From assembly GCA_963922205.1 (NCBI GenBank), contig CAWUHX010000260.1:310001-374000 (forward strand): 64,000 nucleotides of DNA, given 5' to 3'. Positions within the stretch are counted from its first letter, which is position 1; every line of letters starts with the position of its first letter. Source of the DNA: Romanomermis culicivorax (Eukaryota > Nematoda > Enoplea > Mermithida > Mermithidae). The position numbers were made by a program, and so were the translations under genes. The notes below the pieces were generated by a model that saw only the letters and a program-made list of their open reading frames with translations, had not been told where the DNA came from and did not search any database. Positions 21,022 through 30,992 of this stretch are shown here, piece by piece.

Positions 21022-24000
21022 ATGGATATTCCGCCAAACAACAACGTATTGGAGAAATTCCAGCATACGCTAGATAAGAATCCACTGATGGGGCTCAAAT
21101 TCGATGGACCAATTCATGAGGCCATATCGAAACATTTTGGTCAAAGTCACGTTTCACCATTTAATAATATTGAATTGGGAACAACGTACGCAGCACAGTT
21201 TTATTTTCACATATTTTTCGGTCTTCTGGCAGCTGCTTGTATGGAATCTGAGCGAATCTCTAGTACTCACGTTGTGGAATTCGGAGGTAAACTGCAGCTG
21301 TTTGTACTGTACGGTGAAAGAGTGATATCACACACAATCTTCTTGAATGAATTAATTGGTGGAGACGTTGTTCGGCCAACTTCCCCAATACCAGATGAAA
21401 TTCTGACACACCTGTTTTGGAAGATGACCAAACGTGGTTTTCCTATGTATGGATTCGTAAATTATGAGTACGATCTTGTTCCCAAATCGACGAACGTTGA
21501 AGAGAGAACGGGCATAAAGATGATTCTAAAAGGGAGAAAAGAATACGAAAGTAGGTACCTATTTTTCAATATTCCAAAACATTTCCCCAAAGAGTATGGA
21601 AACATCAAAGAGATACCTCTACCCAACTCTCAACTGCGAAAATCTTATGAGAAATTTAAGAGTGCTAAACATCATGAGCCACATATGATTGACTTGATAA
21701 GATTGGCCAGGTATGTTATGATGACGCCAGGTTCATCAATACCCTCGGAATACAAATCAGCCCAAACTGCTGGTTATTTGCATGGTCTTTCGTATTCTGC
21801 TCTACCACACGAATATTACAAGAAAGTGTTCGAGGCACGCTATCCTGCTATTCATTCCAATACCGAAGGAATGCAGTTGTACTTTCCTGCCACCAATGAA
21901 ATGCCAAATGAGCACCTGCTTTTAGATACAAACATCAATAAAATCAAGAAACACACTGGTTATGACGTATTCAATCAGCTAACTAATGTCGGGCCTAAAA
22001 CAAAAATTGTCGAAATATATGAGTCTGGAGATCGTTCCCTTCCAGTAACTGGCAGCGAATTACGATGGAGTATAAAAGATATAGCCCTAAAACTAGACAA
22101 AGACATTTCGCTTTCCCGTTATCGTTCCTCGCCATCAGACGTAGAGATGTTGAAGCAAAACATTGAACATTATTCTGAAACAGCAAACAAAATTTTAAAT
22201 CCTTTTAACCTACGTGGACTGAACGATGTGAAAGCATTCCTGATGGGGAACGTTGGATCCATGTCAAATAGAGAAGTTAAAATTTCGAAATCTAATGAGC
22301 AGTTCATCGATGCCCTGTATGTGAAAGGGAGACAACTCAATCCTAGCCTCTGTATGACTTTTAATACAAATGAAGGCTCTTATCCTTCGGTTGATGAGTT
22401 GATAAAAATTCACAGCTGGAATGATGTTCTAGGAATGAATTTCAAATTCACAAATGGCAAACTCAGTTTCCAACCTTTTTCCATGACGGAGACGGATGCT
22501 GCAAATGCATTTTCTTTCTCTGAACTGCCTACGTTCAGTTTGAAATCGCCTTTGAGAGAAATGACGAAAATTTCTGCTGCTTATCCAGAAACTGTTACTC
22601 CACAAGATGAAATTCAAACAAGAAAAAAGTTGCAAGAGGGCCTGCACTCCGTTTTCAGACAAATAAATGAACTGTCAATTCCAGAGGATTCAATAGCAGC
22701 ATTCACAGCAGGAGTATTTCAACAGTCCAAAACTGTACGCTTCGGAGTACATAAAGGTCCTGGAACAAGGCCATGGAACATTCTAGCTGAAATGCTATCA
22801 GATAGAAGAATCTTCAAATTCTACATTCAATTGTTCCGTAGTGAAACGATGGAAGCTCGTGCAACGGCTTTGAGTTTGAGAACTATCGCTGAAAAAGATG
22901 CATTTGCTGTGGCATATAACTTGGCAAAGAATAGAGATGAATTGGCAGTGATGGCCTTGTCTAAACAACTAAGGTACCTTAATAGCGACGAGGTCGAAAC
23001 ACTATGCAGTACAAGTTCGAGAAGGAAACGGAGAGCAGCTGTTGTGGGCTATTGCGGTTTAAGAATGGACGAAAAAGTCCCCACGACTGAGACTGAACGA
23101 AGGGAGCTCATAAGCAAGACTGAAAGGATAAATTACGAAAATATTGAGTATAAAGTAGCCGAAAAATTTCCAAATTTGAGAGAGCACATCTCCATGGTGC
23201 ATGAATTGTGTGGAAAAGTTCAATTGGGTTTTATCGGTCGAGATATAATCGGCGGTCTTTATCGGGGTGACTTGAAGGCAGTCGCGAGCAGCACATTCTT
23301 TTTTGGGACTGCAGTTGCAAGCTCAAAAGTTGGTTCGACTATTGCCAAATGGGGCAAGAGCCAAACATCACTGGGCAAGAAAGTAGTGGGACGTTTTGCA
23401 GAGTTCTTCGGAAAATGTTTGCCTAAAATTGGTTTCGACATTTATATGGGTAACCAACTATATGATGAATGGAAGCATAATGACACGGAAAGTGCCAAAT
23501 ACACTGCAGCTTACATTGGCATAGATCTTCTCGAGTGTGGCCTAGAAGCGCTGGAAGCATTTGGTGTGATCAGTTCTGGCGCAATACTTTCTGGAGCATT
23601 AGCCGTTATTGGTACGTCTATTCTCATAGCACAAAATGTTATGCAAACGTCCCGCAAGATACAGGAAATCAACGCAGTAATACCACTAACAACTGACGAA
23701 AAAATCTACGAAATTAACCGTGAATTCTTCTTATTCGGAACAGACAAGATTATTCAGTCAATGATAGATGAAACCACGGCCAACGAAGTCGTGGTTCGCC
23801 AAATACTTCAGCAATATCCAGATTTTGGTCGGTTCTTGGTAAGTGCGGCCGCCAAGGTAAATGAAGATGGTAGCTTGATATTCATTGAAGATAACACAAT
23901 TGACTTGACTAGAGTATATCATTTTCATAAAAGTCGTCTGATGCCCAGGAGTGACATTATCGGGGAAAATGTTACAGCTTTTTGTGCTATGAATGAAGCT

Positions 24001-25821
24001 TTCAACCCATTGAAAGATGAGCTAGATTCTTCCACTACGAATCATCGTAACTTTATGCGATATGTCTCTCAAGGAGCTAGCATGGCAGGCCAACTGAGAT
24101 TACCTGAAAGAAAAGCATACAGTAATTCAGTAGATGACTTTTACTGCAAAAATGCCTTCGGGATTGCCGACAAGAGCCAAAGTGAGACATCATCAACTTT
24201 GTTTTTGCTTTTTAATGGAACTGATGATGTGATTGGATTCCCGACAGCTCCAAATGTTTTCTTGTTATTGAACGGCAACAAATCCATCAATGGAGGTTCT
24301 CAAAATGATCAGTTCTTCATCAAAGCCGAGTATATTTTCGGTCATCTGAATGGTTTGGACGGTGAAGATGTGGCGGACTTCAGTGCAAGTGATGCTGGCA
24401 AAGATTTGGTGATTCGAAATGGAGAAGCCTTTTTTAATCCGATGCACAGTAATATTCACACTTTGAAGCTCTATCATATAGAAAACATAATCGGTCGCAG
24501 TAGCTTGACTGACTACATTGAAGTGTGCAATGAAACTAAAGTCGATCTTGGTGGAGCCACTTATGGTTTGGACCGGATCAATCTGACCAACAGCTGTGGG
24601 CCAATAGAAAAAAATTTGACCATAGTCCTAAGGAAAAATACCTTTGTAACCTGCAACACCCAGTATATCGTTCAATATATCGTTGTGGATGAATCAGATA
24701 CAGAATTGGTTCTCATGGCCGGAAAGCATCAGTTTCAGATCGACTCCGTGCAAGTCAAAAATGTAATTATAAGTGGAGAAAACCATTTTCGAATGATGAG
24801 TTTCGGGAGCGCCAAAGTTAGAATTCAGGCGGACGACCTGTCCAATGTCACTTTCTTCTTCAAAAAAGAAAACCTTACGATGAAAATTGACGGGCAAAAT
24901 GTAACATTGTATTTACATAAAAAACAAAGCATTTTCGATATTGTCGAGAAATATGCCGAATATATTGAAAATAATTTGCACATCAAGCTTATTGCGGAAA
25001 GTGACCATGGGACGATCGTATTGAATCATAATTTTTTCATGGTTGACTTCGAAGGTAAAACCAGCTTATTGAATGTAGTTTCAAATGGTCACAAATCGAA
25101 AGTGCAACTAATTGGTCACAAATCAGTTGAAAATTACTTCGCAATATCGTTGGAAGATTCGGCAATTGGTAACGATTACATAAACATCACTATTCAGCCT
25201 CATATATCTGAGTCTCTCCCTTGTTATATTGATTTGCATGATTTGACTCGTAGAATGCACATAGACACTGAGGGAATTTACGGATTGTACGTTGTCCCCC
25301 AAAAAGTATCTGAAAATATCAAATTGTTAATCCATGCGGTCGGCAATAACCAATCACTGAACGATTCATCAGTTTCTATCGGAGAAGTAAATATCATTGG
25401 TGGTTACAAATATTTAAATCAAATTACAGTATACCTGTATGGTAAAAATAGGTTCTACGAAGGTATGGGAATGCTTCGTCTGGAGCCCTCTGTCATTTTC
25501 ATAAGCAGTTCCATTGCATCCATCTCACCAGGAAACTTCGAGTTCAACAGTAAGATACGTGTCACCCAACCCGCAATTAATTTGACATCCTATCGTGTTG
25601 AGGATACTTTACTATTGACAAACATAGTTCCGATGGAAGAAGCTTCTCATGGGCAGCCAACTACACTATCATTGATCGATTTTTTCCGTTATAAAGCCAA
25701 ATACCAAACTTTGACCTTGTCTTTCGAAAATGATGACCTGGATTTGACGATGTTGGCCCGCAAGGTACAAAATATACGATCAATGTGGATGGATATAAGT
25801 GAAACACTTGACGATCCATAA
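21022..25821 (+). CDS. Very large intronless protein with bacterial-toxin-like architecture
   Basis: A single uninterrupted ATG-to-TAA frame of 1599 codons, far longer than any other frame in the window, with no stop, shift or intron. No N-terminal signal peptide is evident. Residues 1-660 are mixed globular sequence that I cannot assign. A basic RRKRR site (667-671) resembles a furin-type cleavage site. Residues about 740-760 and 828-875 are hydrophobic, with small-residue runs (SSGAILSGALAVIGTSILIA), like the membrane-inserting region of TcdA/TcdB-type toxins. Residues about 1065-1132 carry RTX-like stretches (NGGSQNDQFFI, LNGLDGEDVADFS). Residues 1133-1599 look beta-rich with many N-x-S/T sites. 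This layout recalls large bacterial toxins with a pore segment followed by RTX or DUF3491-like repeats, and suggests ancient transfer. That is inference; a secreted worm effector is one possibility. AATAAA follows at 25954. Confidence 0.8.
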   Translation: MDIPPNNNVLEKFQHTLDKNPLMGLKFDGPIHEAISKHFGQSHVSPFNNIELGTTYAAQFYFHIFFGLLAAACMESERISSTHVVEFGGKLQLFVLYGERVISHTIFLNELIGGDVVRPTSPIPDEILTHLFWKMTKRGFPMYGFVNYEYDLVPKSTNVEERTGIKMILKGRKEYESRYLFFNIPKHFPKEYGNIKEIPLPNSQLRKSYEKFKSAKHHEPHMIDLIRLARYVMMTPGSSIPSEYKSAQTAGYLHGLSYSALPHEYYKKVFEARYPAIHSNTEGMQLYFPATNEMPNEHLLLDTNINKIKKHTGYDVFNQLTNVGPKTKIVEIYESGDRSLPVTGSELRWSIKDIALKLDKDISLSRYRSSPSDVEMLKQNIEHYSETANKILNPFNLRGLNDVKAFLMGNVGSMSNREVKISKSNEQFIDALYVKGRQLNPSLCMTFNTNEGSYPSVDELIKIHSWNDVLGMNFKFTNGKLSFQPFSMTETDAANAFSFSELPTFSLKSPLREMTKISAAYPETVTPQDEIQTRKKLQEGLHSVFRQINELSIPEDSIAAFTAGVFQQSKTVRFGVHKGPGTRPWNILAEMLSDRRIFKFYIQLFRSETMEARATALSLRTIAEKDAFAVAYNLAKNRDELAVMALSKQLRYLNSDEVETLCSTSSRRKRRAAVVGYCGLRMDEKVPTTETERRELISKTERINYENIEYKVAEKFPNLREHISMVHELCGKVQLGFIGRDIIGGLYRGDLKAVASSTFFFGTAVASSKVGSTIAKWGKSQTSLGKKVVGRFAEFFGKCLPKIGFDIYMGNQLYDEWKHNDTESAKYTAAYIGIDLLECGLEALEAFGVISSGAILSGALAVIGTSILIAQNVMQTSRKIQEINAVIPLTTDEKIYEINREFFLFGTDKIIQSMIDETTANEVVVRQILQQYPDFGRFLVSAAAKVNEDGSLIFIEDNTIDLTRVYHFHKSRLMPRSDIIGENVTAFCAMNEAFNPLKDELDSSTTNHRNFMRYVSQGASMAGQLRLPERKAYSNSVDDFYCKNAFGIADKSQSETSSTLFLLFNGTDDVIGFPTAPNVFLLLNGNKSINGGSQNDQFFIKAEYIFGHLNGLDGEDVADFSASDAGKDLVIRNGEAFFNPMHSNIHTLKLYHIENIIGRSSLTDYIEVCNETKVDLGGATYGLDRINLTNSCGPIEKNLTIVLRKNTFVTCNTQYIVQYIVVDESDTELVLMAGKHQFQIDSVQVKNVIISGENHFRMMSFGSAKVRIQADDLSNVTFFFKKENLTMKIDGQNVTLYLHKKQSIFDIVEKYAEYIENNLHIKLIAESDHGTIVLNHNFFMVDFEGKTSLLNVVSNGHKSKVQLIGHKSVENYFAISLEDSAIGNDYINITIQPHISESLPCYIDLHDLTRRMHIDTEGIYGLYVVPQKVSENIKLLIHAVGNNQSLNDSSVSIGEVNIIGGYKYLNQITVYLYGKNRFYEGMGMLRLEPSVIFISSSIASISPGNFEFNSKIRVTQPAINLTSYRVEDTLLLTNIVPMEEASHGQPTTLSLIDFFRYKAKYQTLTLSFENDDLDLTMLARKVQNIRSMWMDISETLDDP

Positions 25822-25953
25822 CATGGGCTGTGATGAACAGCAAGTGCAGTGAAAAGAAGCGAATCGTGATAAGAAATATTTTTATTGATTTATATATGTG
25901 TGGATTAACAAATTAATTTTGTTCTTTTGGAGGTGCTGGGATTAATTTTTACT

Positions 25954-25959
25954 AATAAA
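25954..25959 (+). promoter_or_regulatory. Candidate polyadenylation signal of the large ORF
   Basis: AATAAA occurs 133 nt after the TAA stop. It implies the gene is processed as a eukaryotic transcript. Confidence 0.45.
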
Positions 25960-26079
25960 CTTCTGGGTTTCATGGAGTTCGCGAGACATTTCAGGCCAGT
26001 CATTCGTGTGAGATCAACACTGCTGCATAAAATGCTCGGTCAAATTGAGGTTTAGGAGAAACTTGACGCCTCCGTGTAT

Positions 26080-26620
26080 AATTTCTACTTTTTATCTTAG
26101 TTTTTCGATTGTATTTGTTATATTTATCTTTCTCTGTTCCTCAAATACTTTCTTGGTTTCGTTCTTTTTCCCATCATTTATGAATATTTTCATACCTACA
26201 ACAAGGACCCGAACTATAAAAGAATTCTACAGGAAAATATGATTTTTTAACATGGAAACTTGTGATGTATTGTATGAAAGAAACAGAAAAAAGTAGATGA
26301 CAAGAAAAAATGAAATGAAAGAAAGAGAAAGAAAACTTGAAAACGTTAAAACATAACATAAACGAAAACGTTAACAATACACCCAGAAAACGAAATAAAA
26401 AAGAAATACATACAGAGAAAAATGTTAGGTAAAGAAAGAAAATAAAAAGAAAGTGTTATTACATTTTGGAATCGCCCTATTGGGAATTCGCTCTATTGGG
26501 AATCATTCACATGGAAATCGCTCACTTGGGGATCGCTTACCTGGGAATCGCTCACTTGAGAATCGCTCACTTGGGAATTGATCACTTGGGAATCGCTCAC
26601 TCAGGAATAGACCGTTCACA
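26080..26620. repeat. Solo arm of the 8.4-10.7 kb inverted-repeat element
   Basis: Matches the right arm of that element (10089-10680) in the same orientation. Shared words include TTTTATCTTAGTTTTT, GTAGATGACAA/TAGATGACAA, GAAATGAAAGAAAG, ACGTTAAAAC, AACAATACA-CCAGAAAA and AAGAAATACA. Its outer end is an array of a roughly 16-bp unit, GGGAATCGCTCACTT, repeated about nine times between 26468 and 26609. No partner left arm lies nearby. Confidence 0.7.
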
Positions 26621-27011
26621 TTGTTCCTGTGCAAAGTGAGTAAGGCAGGGAATCATGAAGATCATTAGAAAAGTGAAGCACTTACACACGTATCAAATAA
26701 CTACAAAATTGCTAGGATGGCTATGCTAGAGCAGAATATATGGAGTATAACTAAGGAGAGAGCTATTCAAATCAAAACATCTGAAATTGTCTTCGAGTTA
26801 ATATTTCACATTCTCGATGGAATTCTGCGTTTTTAATCAAATGACATATTCTGTCTACTTAATTAAGAATGGCCTCACTCAACACTCATTATGTAACGCT
26901 AATATAATTTTATTTTGGTTGAATTTCTTTTACAGATATATCTAAAAGGTTCTAAAGAATAGTGAACAAAAAATTAGAATTTCCGATGTTAACGTACAAA
27001 TTTGAAAATGT
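26621..27011. other. AT-rich intergenic stretch, nothing recognised
   Basis: No coding signal or repeat was noticed. Confidence 0.35.
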
Positions 27012-27345
27012 CAGCTGTCAAGAAGCCAGTTTTACCGTATTTCTTACTGTAGCTTCACTGTAAACGTTCTTCTGGAAATGCCCGCCTTATTTTGAAATTC
27101 ACTTTTTTCAACCTTTCTATTCTCTAATTTCTTGAACTTTTAATGAGAAGCTAAATTCCTGAAGGTTTTTAATGTTTCATGGTTTTAGACATAAAATACT
27201 AGTGTAATAAAATATATCCGCATTTTATTGGAATTACCAAATCTATCATCATCACTAAAACTTCTGATTCACTCAGTGCAGCTCGCCGATCGCCCACCTC
27301 ATCGATACCAGCCGCTTCATATAAATAACTCGATGTAGCAACGAC
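27012..27345. repeat. Partial copy of the insert found inside the Merlin element
   Basis: Begins with CTGTCAAGAAGCC and matches 30272-30612 along its length, including CGATCGCCCAC and AAAACTTCTGATTCACTCA. On the minus strand both copies keep one reading frame (here GIDEVGDRRAALSESEVLVM), although their DNA has diverged. The right-hand half of the insert is missing here. Confidence 0.7.
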
Positions 27346-27549
27346 CGAATGGCGAAAAAATGCAGAAAACAGTGCATAAGATTGTGATCTACATTTTCTG
27401 ATGAAATAAGCAATTTAGAATTTAACCAGAAGAGAATCGTTTTTTAACAGGAATTTTTTAGAAATCGCTAACGACAGTAAAATTCTAGCAAATTTAAAAT
27501 CAAGAAACATAAAGCACATGGGCTTTCTTGGAAGTAATTTGCAGACGCG
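27346..27549. other. Short intergenic stretch, nothing recognised
   Basis: AT-rich, no features. Confidence 0.3.
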
Positions 27550-28889
27550 CAGTCATGCTCAAAAGTTTAGGACACCCCATAATTTTATGCATTTTTATTA
27601 AATTGCAAGGCTTGCACGTATTTTTATTAAAACATAACAATGAATAAATATAATTTGATGACACTTCTATATCCAATAATGAAATTAAAACATAATTGGG
27701 TATGTTTTAGCAGTTATTACAGCTTTCATTTGATCAGGCATTGAACTAATCAATCGTTGACATTCTGCAACATAGAATTCCAAACATCATAAAGTTTTTC
27801 AACTATTATGACTTCTGGCCCGGAAACCACTTTTGCATATTTTGTTTTTCAAAATTAACCAAAGGTTTTCAATTGGATTCAGGTCCGGCGATTGGGGCAG
27901 CCAAAGTAGCAGGGATGTACCAGTGTACATAAAGTAATTTTTAGTAATTTTTTCCTTGTATTTGGGATCATTATCTTGTTGGAAATTATTCTGATGGCTT
28001 AGAGAGACACTTTTGAAGTGATTCGAACAATTATTGCCTAATAACTCGATATAAGCTAATGCAGTGAATTTAGAATGACTAGGGATTACTTCTAAGTTGT
28101 GCAAGCCATTCCAGCCAAATGCGCCCCAAACTAAAATGTTTATTTTACCATACCAAGTAGGCACTTCAAGTTAAAACAATCACCAATACGGTGACAAACA
28201 ATGACCTTCGATTTTTGTGAGAAATACTCAAATTTTGATTCATCTGAAAATAAAACTTGACTCCTATCGTCAGCTTTCCAATGCAAATGTTTACGAGCAA
28301 AATTTAAGCACTTTCGACAATTAACTTCATTGATGAATAATTTCTTAACAGTGACCCTAGCAGCTAATCCAGCCTTCAGAAGACGAGGACTAATCATTTG
28401 GTCACTAACTGGCTGATTTTGACCTCTATTGTATTCATTAGCGATGTCTTGAGATGATTTTCGTCTATCTGCCAGACTAATTCATACAATAAGACAGTCG
28501 CCAACATCATTGGTTTTTGGAAGGTCGCCCAGATCGATCCAAATCACGAAAATTTCCACCTTTTACATATTTTGAAAGAGCATTCATTACAGCATGTCAG
28601 CTAATGTTTAGCTTCTCAGCAATCTTTTTTTTCGAAAAGCCAGCATCATTTTTCATGGACACAATTTGAGCCCGTAAACTTGGAGAAAGTGACCTTTCTT
28701 TACCCATTAATAGCGGAAAAGCGGAAAAAGAGAAATAAGAATTACAGCATTAGATTCAGCGAAAAAACAGTTTAAGAAAATATTCTGTTTACATTTTAGT
28801 TTGCTGGTTTAGTTTACAAAATTGCTTTCTTAAAAATCACTCATTTCCATTTTTTAAACTGGGATGTCCTAAACTTTTGAGCATGACTG
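27550..28889 (-). mobile_element. Tc1-like DNA transposon, complete ends, decayed gene
   Basis: Terminal inverted repeats start CAGTCATGCTCAAAAGTTTA on both sides and match for about 28 bp. The length, 1340 bp, is usual for Tc1. TA follows the right end (28890-28891), as expected for the target duplication. The left flank reads CG instead of TA, so either it mutated or the end has shifted. The transposase remnant lies on the minus strand between the ends. Confidence 0.9.
27799..28707 (-). pseudogene. Tc1-type DD34E transposase, broken by stops and a frameshift
   Basis: Reading from the ATG at 28707: a paired-like HTH region (MGKERSLSPSLRAQIVSMK, then KKKIAEKLNIS), interrupted by TGA codons near 28603 and 28528 and by several more changes near 28440-28530. 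From 28397 the catalytic half is readable: LFSDESKFE supplies the first Asp. A frameshift near 28150 is followed by VWGAFGWNGLHNLE, then FQQDNDPK with the second Asp, and SPDLNPIENLW with the Glu. These are the D, D and E of the Tc1 DDE domain, which cuts and pastes the element at TA. All catalytic residues survive but the gene is not translatable as one protein. Confidence 0.9.
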
Positions 28890-28891
28890 TA

Positions 28892-29638
28892 TATAGTTGA
28901 TTATATTTTGGGGTTTTCACAGTCCTAGTTTCACAGTCTCAAAGTTTAAAAAATTGCATGAAATTTTAAGACTTAGTTTAACGGTAATGACGATCGGGAA
29001 ACTGAAAAAGCTTTTCAGACCAGTTGAAACAGTTAAGCTCATTAATTTGAAGGTATTCGTTGTATTTTGCAGAAATTTCAGACATTTTTAGTCTGTTTTT
29101 CTCAAAATGCTTCCAAATAATGAATCTGGAATTGCGTTCTATTTAATATTTTAGGCATTTTCCAACAAGCCGTAAATCATACGAAAATTTGTGACAAAAC
29201 TCAACCAACACTGAGTAATTTTTTGAGTAAAAAATTTTGCCATTAAAGGTTCATATAGAAGATTTTGGGTTCACAACTTATCTGTGTCATTTTTCACTTT
29301 GAAAGCTTTTTATAAAGAACAAACTATAGTATAACTTTTGTATTCTGAAAATTGGTCATGGAGTAAATCATAAGTGTCATTGGTTGAAACTTGAACAATC
29401 ATTTATTATGAGCAAACGTTTTGGGTAGGCATCGTTTGTCATTTTTGAACAAATTTACTTTTTAATGCTTTTGTAGTGTATTTGCTTTTTATTATCGTCC
29501 TACTAAAAAAATGAATAGAAATTCAACCAAAAACACAAACATAATCAGGCAATAAACTGCATGTAATTCATGAGGTTTCTGATTAGGAGCATGAGGTTTC
29601 TGATTAAAAGAATCATTCCACGCCTGTACACTCAGCTC
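28892..29638. other. AT-rich intergenic stretch
   Basis: A word of about 16 bp (ATGAGGTTTCTGATTA) is tandemly repeated at 29570-29606. Nothing else is recognised. Confidence 0.35.
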
Positions 29639-29647
29639 CTTTCGACC
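29639..29647. repeat. Left 9-bp target-site duplication of the Merlin element
   Basis: CTTTCGACC here equals 32016-32024. An 8-9 bp duplication is characteristic of Merlin/IS1016-type transposition. Confidence 0.85.
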
Positions 29648-30272
29648 GGTACTACTGGAGTATGTCAACTATTTTCCAATTTTTATCAAAAATTTAAGAA
29701 ATATAGTTTTTCTGGGTATTTTAATGATGCTGAGTACGAATATCGCATTAGTTTTCCAATTGGAGTATCCGCTGTGTTTTTACATGTATACAGGTTGTCT
29801 GAAAAGCAATTTGTTGCTACAGACAAATATAAATTGATTGATGCAATGACACTGAGTGAGGAATGACAAAAGCTCAAATAATCAGGTGCTCTGCTTTTGC
29901 AGAACACCAAAGGCTTTGATTTACAATCTAAATTAATTACACATGCACAATTGTTACACACATACAAAATAGTTTAAAACAACTTCAAAATTAATGTTTG
30001 TTTACAATCAGAAGTACTTTCGGACTATTTTTAAAATCTTCTGAATTTTTTCGTGAACTTAACGTGAAGTTTTTGAGATGGCAAATAAAAGGGATATTAC
30101 TGTCCATGAATTTTGCAATGCAACTAATACCGAAGATTTATCGATAGAATTTGCCAGGCAGCACAATTTGATTTTAGCGGCTGACAGCATTCGGCAGCAA
30201 CATCAAAGAAATGGATTTTGTCTAATGGGATCGCCCAATTGCAATGGTGAATTGAGGGAAACCACTGTATAC

Positions 30273-30992
30273 TGTCAAGAAGCCAATCTTACTGTATTTC
30301 TTACTGTAGTCTTACTGTAAACATTCTTCTGAAATTCCCCGCCTTATTACGAAATTCACTTATCAATTTTAATCTTTTAATTTTCTAATTTCTTGACCTT
30401 TGCACGAGAACCTAAATTCCAGAGTTTTTATGACGCTTCATAGTTTTTGAACACAAAAAACTAATGGAATAAACTATTTATGCATTTTGTCAGAATTATC
30501 AGATCTGTCATCATCACAAAAACTTCTGATTCACTCATTCTAGCTCGTCGATCGCCCACTTCATTGCTACTTGCCGTTTCGTATAAAAGACTCGATGTAT
30601 CAACGACAGAGACCCCCAGGAACAAATTTCGTTTCGTCAAAGACGAGGAAAGGTCGTCTATCGTCGCTAGATCGAAAATATTATATTGATATATATCGTC
30701 CAACGTCTATTTATTTTTATTATAAATACATCTGAATTTTGATCGGTTGATCTCAGACTATTAGGAGTGACTTTTATCATCACGGGATTTTATTCGAATC
30801 GTTCTTAACATTATTATTTCCCTCTCTATTCCTTCTGTGCTCTTATCTTTTCGGGTTTGTCTTCTGTTAATAACCCAGATTTTGGAAGTTTAAGTTTAGT
30901 TGTCCACACTTGCTGACCAGTACAGTAAACCTTTCCATTACGCTCAAAAGCCTTAAACAAAAACTATAACCCAAACCCATTCAAAACTTTAC
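30273..30992. mobile_element. 720-bp insertion inside the Merlin transposase
   Basis: TATAC occurs on both sides (30268-30272 and 30993-30997), consistent with a 5-bp target duplication. Removing the insert and one copy restores the transposase frame. The left boundary coincides with the point where 27012-27345 begins to match, so this is a repeated unit, not an intron (no AG at the right boundary). No obvious inverted ends were seen. Confidence 0.8.
30461..30703 (-). pseudogene. Coding-like fragment within the 720-bp insert
   Basis: An 80-codon minus-strand frame (MDDIYQYNIFDLATIDDLSS to ILTKCINSLFH). About 40 codons of it are matched in the same frame in the copy at 27190-27330, e.g. NEVGDRRARMSESEVFVMM here against DEVGDRRAALSESEVLVMM there. 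Conserved frame with mostly conservative changes implies that the parent sequence encodes a protein. I do not recognise the family; an N-terminal piece of a transposon protein is likely. Confidence 0.4.

Noticed and set aside
22429-25843. Minus-strand frames of 60-77 codons across the large ORF
   Set aside because: Antisense shadows of the 1599-codon gene.
30273-30992. Intron of the Merlin transposase
   Set aside because: Right boundary lacks AG, a 5-bp duplication flanks it, and its left end coincides with the start of a separate repeat copy.
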